Assembly: GCA_041390365.1 (NCBI GenBank)
Contig: JAWKQB010000002.1
Span: forward strand, 1,120,001-1,184,000
Source of the DNA: Syntrophotaleaceae bacterium
Lineage (GTDB): Bacteria > Desulfobacterota > Desulfuromonadia > Desulfuromonadales > Syntrophotaleaceae
Length of the DNA: 64,000 nucleotides
Reading direction: 5' to 3'
The number at the start of each line of letters is the position of its first letter. Position 1 is the first letter of the stretch. The translations under genes and the position numbers were made by a program. Shown in pieces: positions 7,079 to 16,208 of this stretch. The notes below the pieces were generated by a model. The model was not told the DNA's origin. It searched no databases and saw nothing but the letters and a program-made list of their open reading frames with translations.

Positions 7079-9319
7079 TCAGGCGCACTCCGAATAGCCG
7101 CAGGCGTGGCAGACACAGCAACCCCCTTCATGTTCCACCGGGCCTCCGCAATCCGGGCAGGCCCCGCCGTTGGCGCTGAACCGGATCTTGTCCTGTTCGT
7201 CGCTTTCGCTGAGCATGTGCAGCTGGATCGCCTTGGCCACCGCATCGGCACAGGAGGTGATGCGGTTGGGGCCGAATCCGGCCGGCTTGTGGCAGGTGAT
7301 GCCGATCAGCTGCTTGACCGTCTGGCGGGCCTGGACTCCGCTGCGCCAGGCCAGGGAGACCAGCCGGCCGATGGCTTCGCACTGGCTGGCCGCGCAGCCG
7401 CCGGCCTTGCCCATGGTGGTGAAGAGCTCGAACAATCCGCTGTGGTCCTGGTTGATGGTGACATACAGGGGGCCGCAGCCGGTTTCCATCTGATAGGTGG
7501 CGCCGGTCAGCGCCCGGGGACGCTCCCGCTTGCGGCCGGTTTTCTGGCTTTCCACCGGCAGTGCCTGTTGTTTGGCCTCGGTTTCCGCCGCGGTGCTTCC
7601 GGCGACGGCCAGCACCTGCATGTCCCGGGACCGGTCCCGGTAGATGGTCACCCCCTTGCAACCCGAGCGGTAGGCCAGCAGGTAGACGTCCCGCACCTGT
7701 TCCTGAGTGGCGGTGTGGGGGAAATTGACCGTTTTCGAAACGGCATTGTCGGTATTCTTCTGAAAGGCCGCCTGCATCCGGATGTGATCCTCAGGAGTGA
7801 TGTCATGGGCCGTGACGAACAGACGGCGCACCTCCGCAGGGATCTCCTCGAAGGTCTGGATGGTACCCTTTTCGGCAATCGCCTTCATCAGCTCGGGCGA
7901 GTAGAACCCTCTGTCCCTGGCGATCTCTTCGAACAGGGGGTGCACTTCCACGAGCACGTCCTGGTCAAGGACCTGGCGCAGGTAGGAAACCGCAAAAATC
8001 GGTTCGATGCCGCTTGATGTGTTGGCGATGATGGAAATCGTTCCCGTCGGCGCAATCGTGGTGCAGGTGGCATTACGCACCGGAGCCTGCCCCTGCTGAT
8101 CATAGCGGCTGCCGGTGAAGTTGGGAAAACCTCCCCTTTCCTCGGCCAAAGCCCGGGAGGCGGTCCTGGCTTCCCGGTTGATGAAGGCCATCACCTTTTC
8201 CCCCAGGTGGACAGCCTCGGGCTCGTCGTATCCCAGTCCGAGCAGCACCAGCATGTCGGCCCAGCCCATGACGCCCAGACCGATCTTGCGGTTGGCATAG
8301 GTCATATCGGCGATCTGGGGCAGGGGGTATTTGTTGATCTGGATCACGTTGTCCAGAAACCTGACCGCCAGATGCACCGTCTTCCTGAGTTTTTCCCAAT
8401 CGACCGCCCCTTTCTCATCGACCATCCGGGTCAGGTTGATGGAGCCGAGATTGCAGGATTCATAGGGCAACAGCGGCTGCTCGCCGCAGGGATTGGTGGC
8501 TTCGAATTCCCCGATCTGGGGAGTGGGATTGTCGCGGTTGAGCCGGTCAAGGAAGATGATCCCCGGCTCACCGTTGGTCCAGGCCATCTCCACGATCCGG
8601 TCGAAAACCTTGGCGGCGTCCATCTTTTTCACCACCTCGCCGGTCCGCGGGTTGATGATGTCATATTCAACGCCCTTTTCCACCGCCTCCATGAAGGCTT
8701 CGGTCATGCCGACGGAGATGTTGAAGTTGGTCAAAACCTTTTGATCCCGTTTCGACATGATGAAGTCCATGATGTCGGGGTGATCGACCCGCAGAATCCC
8801 CATGTTGGCGCCCCGCCGCGTGCCGCCCTGCTTGATGGTTTCGGTGGCGGCGTCGAACACCTTCATGAAGGAGATGGGGCCGGAAGAGATCCCCTTGGTG
8901 GACAGAACCACATCCTGCGCCGGCCGGATCCTGGAAAAGGAAAAACCGGTGCCGCCCCCGCTCTTGTGGATCAGGGCGGTCTGCTTGATCGCCTCGAAGA
9001 TGCTTTCCATGGAATCTTCGACCGGCAGCACGAAGCAGGCGGACAGCTGTCCCAGTTCCCGGCCGGCATTCATCAGGGTCGGCGAGTTGGGCAGGAACTC
9101 CAGGGTGGTCATCAGTCGGTAGAACTCCTGTTCCATGCTCTCGGCATCGACATGGTCGAACAGGTTCTCCGCTCCGGCGACAGCTCGGGCCACGCGGCGG
9201 AACATATCCACCGGGTTTTCCTGCACGCGCCCTTCGTCATCCTTTTTCAGGTAGCGGCGCTGCAGGACCGTTTGGGCGTTCTTCGATAAGCGGGGTTCTG
9301 GTGCGAGGATTTTTTCCAT
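7079..9319 (-). CDS. nrdJ: Adenosylcobalamin-dependent ribonucleotide reductase (class II)
   Basis: Reduces ribonucleotides to deoxyribonucleotides using a coenzyme B12-derived thiyl radical, working with or without oxygen. The 746-residue product has GGGTGFSFSRIRP, the active-site NPCGEQPLLPYESCNLGSIN-type motif (around residue 280) and PTGTISII (around 430). A C-terminal cysteine-rich zinc ribbon (CPDCGGP...CHACGYSEC, about 717-745) matches long NrdJ proteins. No class I or III reductase is visible in the window. Two NrdR-box-like sites lie upstream, so NrdR repression is likely. It heads a leftward group with the YkgJ-like and MFS genes. Confidence 0.95.
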   Translation of the reverse strand: MEKILAPEPRLSKNAQTVLQRRYLKKDDEGRVQENPVDMFRRVARAVAGAENLFDHVDAESMEQEFYRLMTTLEFLPNSPTLMNAGRELGQLSACFVLPVEDSMESIFEAIKQTALIHKSGGGTGFSFSRIRPAQDVVLSTKGISSGPISFMKVFDAATETIKQGGTRRGANMGILRVDHPDIMDFIMSKRDQKVLTNFNISVGMTEAFMEAVEKGVEYDIINPRTGEVVKKMDAAKVFDRIVEMAWTNGEPGIIFLDRLNRDNPTPQIGEFEATNPCGEQPLLPYESCNLGSINLTRMVDEKGAVDWEKLRKTVHLAVRFLDNVIQINKYPLPQIADMTYANRKIGLGVMGWADMLVLLGLGYDEPEAVHLGEKVMAFINREARTASRALAEERGGFPNFTGSRYDQQGQAPVRNATCTTIAPTGTISIIANTSSGIEPIFAVSYLRQVLDQDVLVEVHPLFEEIARDRGFYSPELMKAIAEKGTIQTFEEIPAEVRRLFVTAHDITPEDHIRMQAAFQKNTDNAVSKTVNFPHTATQEQVRDVYLLAYRSGCKGVTIYRDRSRDMQVLAVAGSTAAETEAKQQALPVESQKTGRKRERPRALTGATYQMETGCGPLYVTINQDHSGLFELFTTMGKAGGCAASQCEAIGRLVSLAWRSGVQARQTVKQLIGITCHKPAGFGPNRITSCADAVAKAIQLHMLSESDEQDKIRFSANGGACPDCGGPVEHEGGCCVCHACGYSECA

Positions 9320-9371
9320 GCTGTTTCCTGCCTTTTTCCGGTTTGGCGTCGATGAATGGGGTTGATATTCT

Positions 9372-9419
9372 TGTCAATATGCTGTGGTAAGGCTCGCATT
9401 AAACCACAATATATAGTTT
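9372..9419. promoter_or_regulatory. Tandem NrdR boxes upstream of nrdJ
   Basis: The site at 9404-9419 (CCACAATATATAGTTT) matches 14 of 16 positions of the known NrdR consensus ACACwATATwTwGTGT. The site at 9372-9387 (TGTCAATATGCTGTGG) matches about 11. Their starts are 32 bp apart, the three-helical-turn spacing known for NrdR box pairs. They lie 53-100 bp upstream of the nrdJ ATG. Confidence 0.8.
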
Positions 9420-9507
9420 TGTCAAGATGCAAATGGCCGGGACATCGGGCCCCGGCGGACGGGGTCGGCAGGGCGGGGACTCCCTGGGCTCATTGTACCG
9501 GTCCACA

Positions 9508-9546
9508 CCGGGTTGGCAAAAGGGATTTAGCTGTTGCCAAAACCGG
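9508..9546 (+). other. Leader hairpin upstream of phoH
   Basis: CCGG-g-TTGGCAA and TTGCCAA-aa-CCGG form an interrupted stem around a 14-base loop in the 9433-9645 gap. No T-run follows, so it is not a standard terminator. I see no other feature in this gap apart from the NrdR boxes at its left edge. Confidence 0.4.
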
Positions 9547-9645
9547 TTTGCCGATGATAGTTTTGTGCCCCGGACAGGCTCGGATTTGCCAGGCGCCCCC
9601 GCTTCCCGATGACAGAAAGCACTTACTGACTTCGAAAGGTCCCCC

Positions 9646-10962
9646 ATGAAAAAAGTCTTCATTCTCGATACGAACGTTTTTCTCCACGATCCCCTGGCGT
9701 TTCTCAAATTTGAGGACAACGACGTCGTGGTGCCGATCACGGTTATCGAGGAGATCGATACCTTCAAGAAGGATCTCAGTGAAATAGGACGCAACGCCCG
9801 CCAGATTTCCCGTTTGCTCGATTCCTTTCGCCAGAAGGCTCACCTGACCGAAGGGGTGCCTCTTGAAGGGGGAGGGATTCTCAAGGTCATGCTGTACACC
9901 GAAGAGACCCTGCGGAGCCTCCCGCCCGAACTTCAGACCGAACGGGGGGACAACCGGATTCTGGCCGTCGCCCTGCAGATGAAGAAGGAGTGCCGGTGCC
10001 CGGTTGTCTTCGTTACCAAGGACACCAATCTGCGGATCAAGGCCGATGCCATCGGACTGGTGGCCGCCGATTACGAATCGGACAAGGTGTCCATCGAGGA
10101 ACTTTATTCCGGCACCGCCGAAGTAATGGTGAAAAAGGATGAAGTCGACCGTTTCTACGGCCAGGGGTATCTCGACCTGGAAGGCGATTATCTGCCCAAC
10201 GAAGGGATCACCCTGGTGGAGGACACCAACCCCTCTCATACCGGGATCGGACGCTACCAGGCATCGCTCGGCCGGGTCGTGCCTCTGATCCGCCCTCCCA
10301 AGGAGGGACTTTGGGGCATTCACCCCCGTAACCGTGAGCAGCAGTTCGCCCTCGATCTGCTGCTCAACGACGACATTCAGCTGGTGACCCTGGTCGGCAA
10401 GGCCGGCACCGGCAAGACCTTGCTGGCCATCGCCGCCGGACTGCACAAGGCAGCGGACGAGGGGGACTACAGTCGGCTGCTCGTATCCAGGCCGATCTTT
10501 CCCCTCGGTCGGGATCTCGGGTTTCTTCCGGGGGATGTCGAGGAAAAGCTGGCACCCTGGATGCAACCGATCTTCGACAACGTCGAACTGCTGCTCGGCA
10601 TGGTGGACGAGCGGGGCAAGCGCAAGCGGGGCTACAAGGAGCTGGAAGAGATGGGGCTGCTCGAAATCGAGCCCCTGACCTATATTCGCGGGCGGTCCAT
10701 ACCCAAGCAGTTCATGATCATCGACGAAGCCCAGAACCTCACTCCGCATGAAATCAAGACCATCATCACCCGGGCCGGGGAGGGCACGAAGATCGTCCTG
10801 ACCGGCGACCCCTACCAGATCGACAACCCCTACGTCGATTCTTCCAGCAACGGCCTGACCTATGCGGTGGAAAAATTCAAGGGGCAGGAAATTGCCGGAC
10901 ATGTTACCCTGACCAAGGGCGAACGCTCTCCGTTGGCCGAACTGGCGGCGAATCTGTTGTGA
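9646..10962 (+). CDS. PIN-PhoH fusion ATPase (PhoH2-like)
   Basis: Two-domain protein of 438 residues. An N-terminal PIN nuclease domain begins DTNVFLHDP and carries acidic residues in EEIDTFK and GDNRI. A C-terminal PhoH ATPase domain has Walker A GKAGTGKT (about residues 252-259), a Walker B-like MIIDEAQN (about 358) and LTGDPYQID. Characterised PhoH2 proteins unwind and cleave RNA in an ATP-dependent way, so an RNA-processing role is likely. It stands alone, with a leader hairpin before it and a dispersed palindromic repeat after it. Confidence 0.88.
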   Translation: MKKVFILDTNVFLHDPLAFLKFEDNDVVVPITVIEEIDTFKKDLSEIGRNARQISRLLDSFRQKAHLTEGVPLEGGGILKVMLYTEETLRSLPPELQTERGDNRILAVALQMKKECRCPVVFVTKDTNLRIKADAIGLVAADYESDKVSIEELYSGTAEVMVKKDEVDRFYGQGYLDLEGDYLPNEGITLVEDTNPSHTGIGRYQASLGRVVPLIRPPKEGLWGIHPRNREQQFALDLLLNDDIQLVTLVGKAGTGKTLLAIAAGLHKAADEGDYSRLLVSRPIFPLGRDLGFLPGDVEEKLAPWMQPIFDNVELLLGMVDERGKRKRGYKELEEMGLLEIEPLTYIRGRSIPKQFMIIDEAQNLTPHEIKTIITRAGEGTKIVLTGDPYQIDNPYVDSSSNGLTYAVEKFKGQEIAGHVTLTKGERSPLAELAANLL

Positions 10963-10984
10963 AGGTGGCTGGTTTGGCGGCTAT

Positions 10985-11080
10985 CCAAATCGGGATCGGG
11001 ATCGAAATCGGCCTTTGGCTTTGAATTTAACACCAAAAGGCTAACACCCGATTTCGATTTCGATAGCGATTTCGATTTGG
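10985..11080. repeat. Dispersed palindromic repeat, copy 1
   Basis: CCAAATCG at the left pairs with CGATTTGG at the right, and ATCGGGATCG-type units pair imperfectly with CGATTTCGAT-type units between them. An inner CCTTTGG/CCAAAAGG stem flanks a TTTAACACC core. It fills most of the gap between phoH and tsaD (10963-11157), which holds no gene. A related copy is at about 14400. Confidence 0.65.
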
Positions 11081-11157
11081 AAAGACCAGATATTCGAGAA
11101 CGTCTACTCGGTTGTTGGTGTTACCAGCCCCTGGTCCCCGATTTTTTGAGATTCTGA

Positions 11158-12192
11158 ATGCTTTTACTCGCAATAGAAACATCCTGTGACGAGACTTCGG
11201 CGGCGGTGGTGCGGGACGGGCGGCAGGTTCTGTCCAACATCATCGCGTCCCAGGTCGAGGTGCATGCCCGTTATGGCGGAGTGGTTCCCGAACTGGCCTC
11301 CCGCCAGCATATCGAGGCGATCGGCATTGTCATCGACGAGGCCCTGCAGAAGGCCGGCGTCGGGCTGAACGACATCGAGGGGATTGCCGTCACCCGCGGT
11401 CCGGGATTGATCGGCGCCCTCCTGGTCGGGCTGTCCGTGGCCAAGGCCATCGCCTTCGCCCGCAAGTTGCCGCTGGCCGGGGTGCACCATATGGAGGGCC
11501 ATATCCTGGCCCCCCTGCTGGAACAGCCGATCGACTTCCCCTATCTGGCCCTGGCCGTTTCCGGGGGGCATACCCATCTGTACCGGGTGGACGGAATCGG
11601 CCGTTACCGGACCCTTGGGCGGACACTCGACGACGCCGCCGGCGAGGCCTTCGACAAGGTGGCCAAACTGCTGGGTCTTTCCTATCCGGGAGGCGCCCTC
11701 ATCGACCGCCTGGCCGCTGAAGGCGATGCGCAGGCGATCGATTTTCCCCGACCCCTGCTGAAGAAGGACAACCTCGACTTCAGCTTCAGCGGCATCAAGA
11801 CGGCATTGCTCTACTATGTCCGCAAACACAGCGAACCAATCGAAGGGCAGCATCTCAAGGATGTGGCGGCCAGTTTTCAGCAGGCGGTGGTCGATGTCCT
11901 GTGCGGCAAGACCCTTGCCGCCTCCCGGGAAACGGGTTTGAAACGGGTGGTCGTAGCCGGTGGGGTGGCCTGCAACAAGGGCCTCCGCCAAGGGATGAGG
12001 AGTCTTGCCGAAAGGGAAGGGCTCCAGGTGTTTTTTCCCGCCCCGTTGCTGTGTGCCGACAACGCCGCCATGCTGGCTGTTCCAGCCAACTTCTATCTGG
12101 AACGGGGAATTCTTTCAGACCTGTCTCTCAATGCCCTAGCCAACTGGTCCCTGGACAAGGTCGGGGAAGGGCCAAACCCCTGCTCCTCATAA
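11158..12192 (+). CDS. tsaD: TsaD, tRNA N6-threonylcarbamoyladenosine transferase
   Basis: Transfers the threonylcarbamoyl group from TC-AMP to A37 of ANN-decoding tRNAs, working with TsaB and TsaE. The 344-residue product begins LLAIETSCDETSAAVV. The metal-binding motif is HHMEGH (about residues 109-114). The ATP-binding motifs SGGHTHLY, GEAFDKVAK and VAGGVACN are present. The start is ATG 11158 with only a weak ribosome site. TsaB and TsaE are not in the window. Its product, t6A, is the substrate of the MtaB encoded at 2.8 kb. Confidence 0.95.
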   Translation: MLLLAIETSCDETSAAVVRDGRQVLSNIIASQVEVHARYGGVVPELASRQHIEAIGIVIDEALQKAGVGLNDIEGIAVTRGPGLIGALLVGLSVAKAIAFARKLPLAGVHHMEGHILAPLLEQPIDFPYLALAVSGGHTHLYRVDGIGRYRTLGRTLDDAAGEAFDKVAKLLGLSYPGGALIDRLAAEGDAQAIDFPRPLLKKDNLDFSFSGIKTALLYYVRKHSEPIEGQHLKDVAASFQQAVVDVLCGKTLAASRETGLKRVVVAGGVACNKGLRQGMRSLAEREGLQVFFPAPLLCADNAAMLAVPANFYLERGILSDLSLNALANWSLDKVGEGPNPCSS

Positions 12193-12205
12193 CAGGTTGA
12201 TTTGA

Positions 12206-12688
12206 ATGTATCGACGCTGGTCTCTGGCGAGGCAACTCAAGCTCAATATTTTGCGGTTGATCCGGCTGCGTGCGGAACCCGAGGACATCGCCAAAGGATT
12301 TGCCCTGGGCATTTTCATCGGCATGACGCCCACCTTCGGTTTTCAAATGATACTGGCCGTGTTCCTGGCCATGCTGCTGAAGGAGAACAAGATCGCCGCG
12401 GCCGTCGGCGTCTGGATCACCAATCCCCTTACAGCGCCTTTCATCTATGCTCTCGAATATGAATCGGGCAGGTTGCTGCTGGGGCTGGACCATGCCAGGT
12501 TTCCCCGGGAATTAAGCTTCGCCGCCATTACCAGCCTCGGCTGGGAGGTGCTTCTGCCGATGACCGTGGGAAGCCTGTTTTATGGTTCGCTGTGCGCTGT
12601 GTTCGCCTATTCCTTCATGCTGCAGGTGGTTCCCCTGGTCAAATCCTGGCGGATTCCCCGGTGGCCCCGCAAACCCCAAAGACGCTGA
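12206..12688 (+). CDS. DUF2062 membrane protein
   Basis: A 160-residue membrane protein of the DUF2062 family, function unknown. The family core GFALGIFIGMTPTFGFQ (about residues 32-48) and WITNPLTAPFIY (about 72-83) are visible, with two or three hydrophobic segments and a basic N-terminus. It sits 13 bases after tsaD and six before ksgA, so it is probably co-transcribed with these RNA-modification genes. Nothing in the sequence shows a functional link to them. Confidence 0.8.
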   Translation: MYRRWSLARQLKLNILRLIRLRAEPEDIAKGFALGIFIGMTPTFGFQMILAVFLAMLLKENKIAAAVGVWITNPLTAPFIYALEYESGRLLLGLDHARFPRELSFAAITSLGWEVLLPMTVGSLFYGSLCAVFAYSFMLQVVPLVKSWRIPRWPRKPQRR

Positions 12689-12694
12689 CTCCGC

Positions 12695-13489
12695 ATGCAG
12701 CATCAATTCAAAAAACGCTTCGGACAGAATTTTCTGCGCGATGCCCAGGTGATCGAACGCATTTTGCAGGCCGCCGAGCTTGACAGGGGCGATCGGGTGC
12801 TGGAAATCGGCCCCGGCCTGGGCGCCCTCACCGATCACCTGCTGCCCCGGGCGGACGTCCTGCACGTCATGGAGATCGACCGGGATCTGATCGATGCCCT
12901 TCTGGCCCGGGGTGCCGCCAATCTCATAATCCATGCCGGGGATGCCCTGCGCCTGGAATGGGACAAGCTGCTGACGGAACCGCCCTACAAGCTGGTAGCC
13001 AATCTCCCCTACAACATCTCCAGCCAGGTCCTGTTCAAGATTCTGGACCATAGTGCCCTTTTCAGCCGTCTGGTTCTCATGTTTCAGCAGGAGGTGGGGG
13101 AGAGGATCTGTGCCGCGCCCGGAGGGAGGGATTACGGCATCCTCTCGGTGCTCTGCCAGGTACGGTTCGATATCCGGCGGGTCGTGAAGGTTGCTCCCGG
13201 TGCCTTTTATCCGCCGCCCAAGGTCAATAGCGTGGTCCTCCGTTTTGATCCTTTGCCTCAGCCCCGGGTTCAGATAGGGGATGAAGCCTTTTTCCGCCGA
13301 GTGGTCAAAAGCGCCTTTTCGCAGAGGCGAAAAACCCTGGCCAATTCCCTCAAGGGGGGAGGTTTTGGGGACATGGCTCATATCTTGCATGATTCTTTGG
13401 AGGGCATCGGCATCGATCCGGGCAGACGGGCGGAAACCTTGAGTCTGGAAGAGTTCGCGGCCCTGGCCCGGCTGCTGCAGAATCACTGA
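12695..13489 (+). CDS. ksgA: KsgA/RsmA 16S rRNA dimethyladenosine transferase
   Basis: Dimethylates two adjacent adenosines near the 3' end of 16S rRNA (A1518 and A1519 in E. coli numbering) with SAM. The 264-residue product opens QFKKRFGQNFL, the family's N-terminal hallmark. The SAM motif is EIGPGLGALT (about residues 37-46), and the catalytic NLPYNISS motif lies near residue 104. SQRRKTLANSL is in the C-terminal domain. Its stop overlaps by seven bases the stop of the convergent transporter gene. Confidence 0.95.
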   Translation: MQHQFKKRFGQNFLRDAQVIERILQAAELDRGDRVLEIGPGLGALTDHLLPRADVLHVMEIDRDLIDALLARGAANLIIHAGDALRLEWDKLLTEPPYKLVANLPYNISSQVLFKILDHSALFSRLVLMFQQEVGERICAAPGGRDYGILSVLCQVRFDIRRVVKVAPGAFYPPPKVNSVVLRFDPLPQPRVQIGDEAFFRRVVKSAFSQRRKTLANSLKGGGFGDMAHILHDSLEGIGIDPGRRAETLSLEEFAALARLLQNH

Positions 13490-14385
13490 TTCCGAAGAAA
13501 CCGCCTCAGAGGCAGGAGCTGCAGAAAGAAGGGGATGCTGTAGGTGGCCGCGAAGGTGGCTTCGACGGGCCCGAAGAACTGACTGCTGAAAGCCAAAATC
13601 AGGATGTAGTTGGGAAAGACGGTGCAGATCAGGGCAGTATCCCGGAAGGCCGATCCGGCCAGGAGCAAAGGCCAGGGACTGATCAGCAGCACCAGGACCA
13701 CCAGCAGGGATGCGGCGGCAAGAGCTTCGAGGGCGAGCAGGGGCGTTTCCAGAAAGTATCGGGAGTAGCGGGAAAAGACCCCGATATTGGTGACTCCGAT
13801 AGCGATCAGGGCCAGGGGAAAATGATGGCCGAGAAACCAGCGGGTCAAATCCGGCAGCCATCGCGTGCAGGCCTGCCCGGCCAAAGCCGGAACGAATATC
13901 ATCATTGCCAGCATCGACATCATCGGGATCAGGCTGACGGTCATGGTTTCCCCCGAAAGGACCGCGACCAGCGGGGGGAGGGTGAAAGGGAGCAGCAGGG
14001 ACGACATGATGACGATGGAGGCCGTCAACAGAACGTCCGCTTTCAGCAGATTGGAAAAAAATGGGGCCAGTACGGCCGTCGAAGCTCCGGCCAACAGCAG
14101 GGCTGCCAGCGCGAATTTCGGCCAGAAGAGATGAAAAAGAGCGTAAGCCCCGACAGGCAGCAGGACACATTTGCCGATCAACAGCAGTCCCGTACCCACC
14201 GGGGCCGACAGGACCGGACGCAGAATCCTCCGGAGATCCACCGAAAGGAACGAGAGAAACAGCAGGAACATGACCAGGGACATGGGCGCATAGGTCAGAG
14301 GTCTGGCGAGAGCGGGGAGAAAAACGCCCATCGCCATGGAGGAGAAACTGACCAGAAGAAGAATCATGTCCTGTTTGCGAAACAT
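13483..14385 (-). CDS. BASS-type (SBF-like) transporter
   Basis: Inner-membrane protein of about 300 residues with eight to ten hydrophobic helices. It resembles the bile acid:sodium symporter superfamily (PF01758): the central segment LLLAGASTAVLAPFF followed by a long helix fits the crossing-helix region. The substrate is unknown; relatives carry organic anions or arsenite. I prefer the start at 14385, which has GAGGA upstream, over 14400. It converges on ksgA with overlapping stops. Confidence 0.65.
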   Translation of the reverse strand: MFRKQDMILLLVSFSSMAMGVFLPALARPLTYAPMSLVMFLLFLSFLSVDLRRILRPVLSAPVGTGLLLIGKCVLLPVGAYALFHLFWPKFALAALLLAGASTAVLAPFFSNLLKADVLLTASIVIMSSLLLPFTLPPLVAVLSGETMTVSLIPMMSMLAMMIFVPALAGQACTRWLPDLTRWFLGHHFPLALIAIGVTNIGVFSRYSRYFLETPLLALEALAAASLLVVLVLLISPWPLLLAGSAFRDTALICTVFPNYILILAFSSQFFGPVEATFAATYSIPFFLQLLPLRRFLRNQ

Positions 14386-14397
14386 GCCTGTTGTCCT

Positions 14398-14455
14398 CAA
14401 TTTATCGGGATCGGGATCGCTATCGGTATCGGAGTCGAGTCGTGGTGTTAAAATC
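14398..14455. repeat. Dispersed palindromic repeat, copy 2
   Basis: ATCGGGATCGGGATCG-type units are followed by an inverted form of the TTTAACACC core seen in copy 1 at 10985. It is less complete than copy 1. The rest of 14386-14656 shows no gene or clear regulatory site. Confidence 0.6.
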
Positions 14456-14656
14456 CCTGGACCGACCCCGATTCAAATTGCCTGGAACCCGGTTCGATCG
14501 TGCAACACGCTTTTATGCCATTCGCAAGGCAAAGGCAAGGCAAATTCGATTCGTCGCGGGGTTGATCCAGAATCTCGTTGAAACTCCTCAGGTTTTGTTT
14601 CAGGCTTCCAGGGATTGCCCCGACATCACCTTTTTCTTGGGCTACAGGTAAAGACC

Positions 14657-16201
14657 ATGAAAAAAGAAACGGTTCTCGAACAGGTCCTCGAGTCGGACGT
14701 TTTGCCCACTTTGTCGCCTGTCGCGTCACGGCTGATCTCGATGACGGCCCATGAGGATACCACTATTGGCGAAATCGCCGATCTGATTTCCCGGGATATT
14801 TCCCTCTCGGCCAAAATCCTGCGGGTGGTGAATTCCGCTTTCTACGGTTTCCCGCAACAGGTCAGCACCATTCACCAGGCGGCCAGCATTCTCGGCACCA
14901 ACGCCCTGCGCAGCCTGGTATTGTCCTTTTCCTTTCTGGTTCCGGCCAAGCAGCAGAAAAACGGTTTCGATTATGCCCGTTTCTGGGAAAAATCGCTGTT
15001 CGAGGGGGTTGCGGCCCGAAGTCTGTTCGGTTTGGTCGACAAAAAAGCCGCCGAGGAAGCCTTTGTGGCCGGTCTGCTGCAGAATCTCGGCATTCTGATT
15101 CTGGCCCGCGCCTATCCATCTCTTTATAAGCGAATCGAACGCAGCCTGGAAATCGAAGCGGCGGATCGCTGCGAACTTGAACGGGACATCATCGGTGTCG
15201 ATCACCCCACGATCGGCTATGAAGTGGTTCGCCGCTGGGGTTTTCCCAAAAGGCTTTCCGAACCGCTGCTCTACCACCACTCCCCCCAGTCCTGTCAGGA
15301 GACGGATCCCTTTCTGAAACAGTTGTGCGAGGTGGTTTTTCTGTCCGGCCTGGTATCCCAGGTTTTTGAGACGAAAACTCCGGAAAATACGATAGAATTC
15401 TTCAAGAAACGGGCGGTCGACCTGCTCGGGGTGCAGGAAAGCCAGTTGGAATCCTTTCTCGACAATGTTCATGAGGAAGTGGCGCGGGCGGCCAGTTCCT
15501 TCGATATGAAAATCGAAGAGCAGAAATCGGTCGCCGAGGTGCTGCAGATCGCCAACGCCGAACTAAGCGTGCTCAACCTCAGTTACGAACAGATGAATCG
15601 GGCTCTGGTGGAGAAAACCGTCAAACTGGAGCTTTTGACCGCCGAGCTGGAAAAAAAGAATAAACTTCTGGAGCGACTGGCCAATGTCGATGGCTTGACC
15701 GAGGCCTTCAACCATCGTTATTTTCAGGATTTTCTCGATCGGGAAATCAATCGCTCGAAGCGGCGCAGCCATTGCCTGAGCCTGATCCTGGTCGATATCG
15801 ATCATTTCAAGTCCTTCAACGACCGCTTCGGTCATCAGGCCGGGGACGAAGTGCTGCGGCAGTTCTGCAACGTCTGCCGTTTTAAACTGCGGGAGTATGA
15901 TCTGTTTGCCCGCTATGGCGGCGAGGAGTTTGCAATCATCCTGCCGGAAACCCCGGTGGATGCCGCCCAGGTGGTGGCGGAAAAGATTCGCGGCGAAGTG
16001 GCGGGACACGATTTCGAATACGATTTTGTCTGCCATCATGTGACGGCCAGTTTCGGCGTGGCCGGCATGTGTCTCGATGACGATTCTCTGGACAAAAACC
16101 AGTTGATCAGCGCCGCCGACAAGGCGCTTTTCCAGGCCAAGAAAAAAGGGCGCAACCAGGTGGTGGTCTATTCCGGTAAGAAGAAATGGTTCGGGCTGTG
16201 A
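14657..16201 (+). CDS. HDOD-GGDEF signalling protein (diguanylate cyclase)
   Basis: A 514-residue cytoplasmic protein with an N-terminal HDOD domain (about residues 15-215), a linker predicted as coiled coil (about 280-345) and a C-terminal GGDEF domain (about 350-505). The active-site loop reads RYGGEEF, so c-di-GMP synthesis is likely. An RxxD I-site (REYD) lies five residues before it, implying product inhibition. HDOD domains are usually signalling modules linked to two-component or chemotaxis-like control. I chose ATG 14657 because the coding pattern begins there; 14615 is in the same frame. The stop is eight bases before the GDH gene. Confidence 0.88.
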   Translation: MKKETVLEQVLESDVLPTLSPVASRLISMTAHEDTTIGEIADLISRDISLSAKILRVVNSAFYGFPQQVSTIHQAASILGTNALRSLVLSFSFLVPAKQQKNGFDYARFWEKSLFEGVAARSLFGLVDKKAAEEAFVAGLLQNLGILILARAYPSLYKRIERSLEIEAADRCELERDIIGVDHPTIGYEVVRRWGFPKRLSEPLLYHHSPQSCQETDPFLKQLCEVVFLSGLVSQVFETKTPENTIEFFKKRAVDLLGVQESQLESFLDNVHEEVARAASSFDMKIEEQKSVAEVLQIANAELSVLNLSYEQMNRALVEKTVKLELLTAELEKKNKLLERLANVDGLTEAFNHRYFQDFLDREINRSKRRSHCLSLILVDIDHFKSFNDRFGHQAGDEVLRQFCNVCRFKLREYDLFARYGGEEFAIILPETPVDAAQVVAEKIRGEVAGHDFEYDFVCHHVTASFGVAGMCLDDDSLDKNQLISAADKALFQAKKKGRNQVVVYSGKKKWFGL

Positions 16202-16208
16202 TGGGGCG

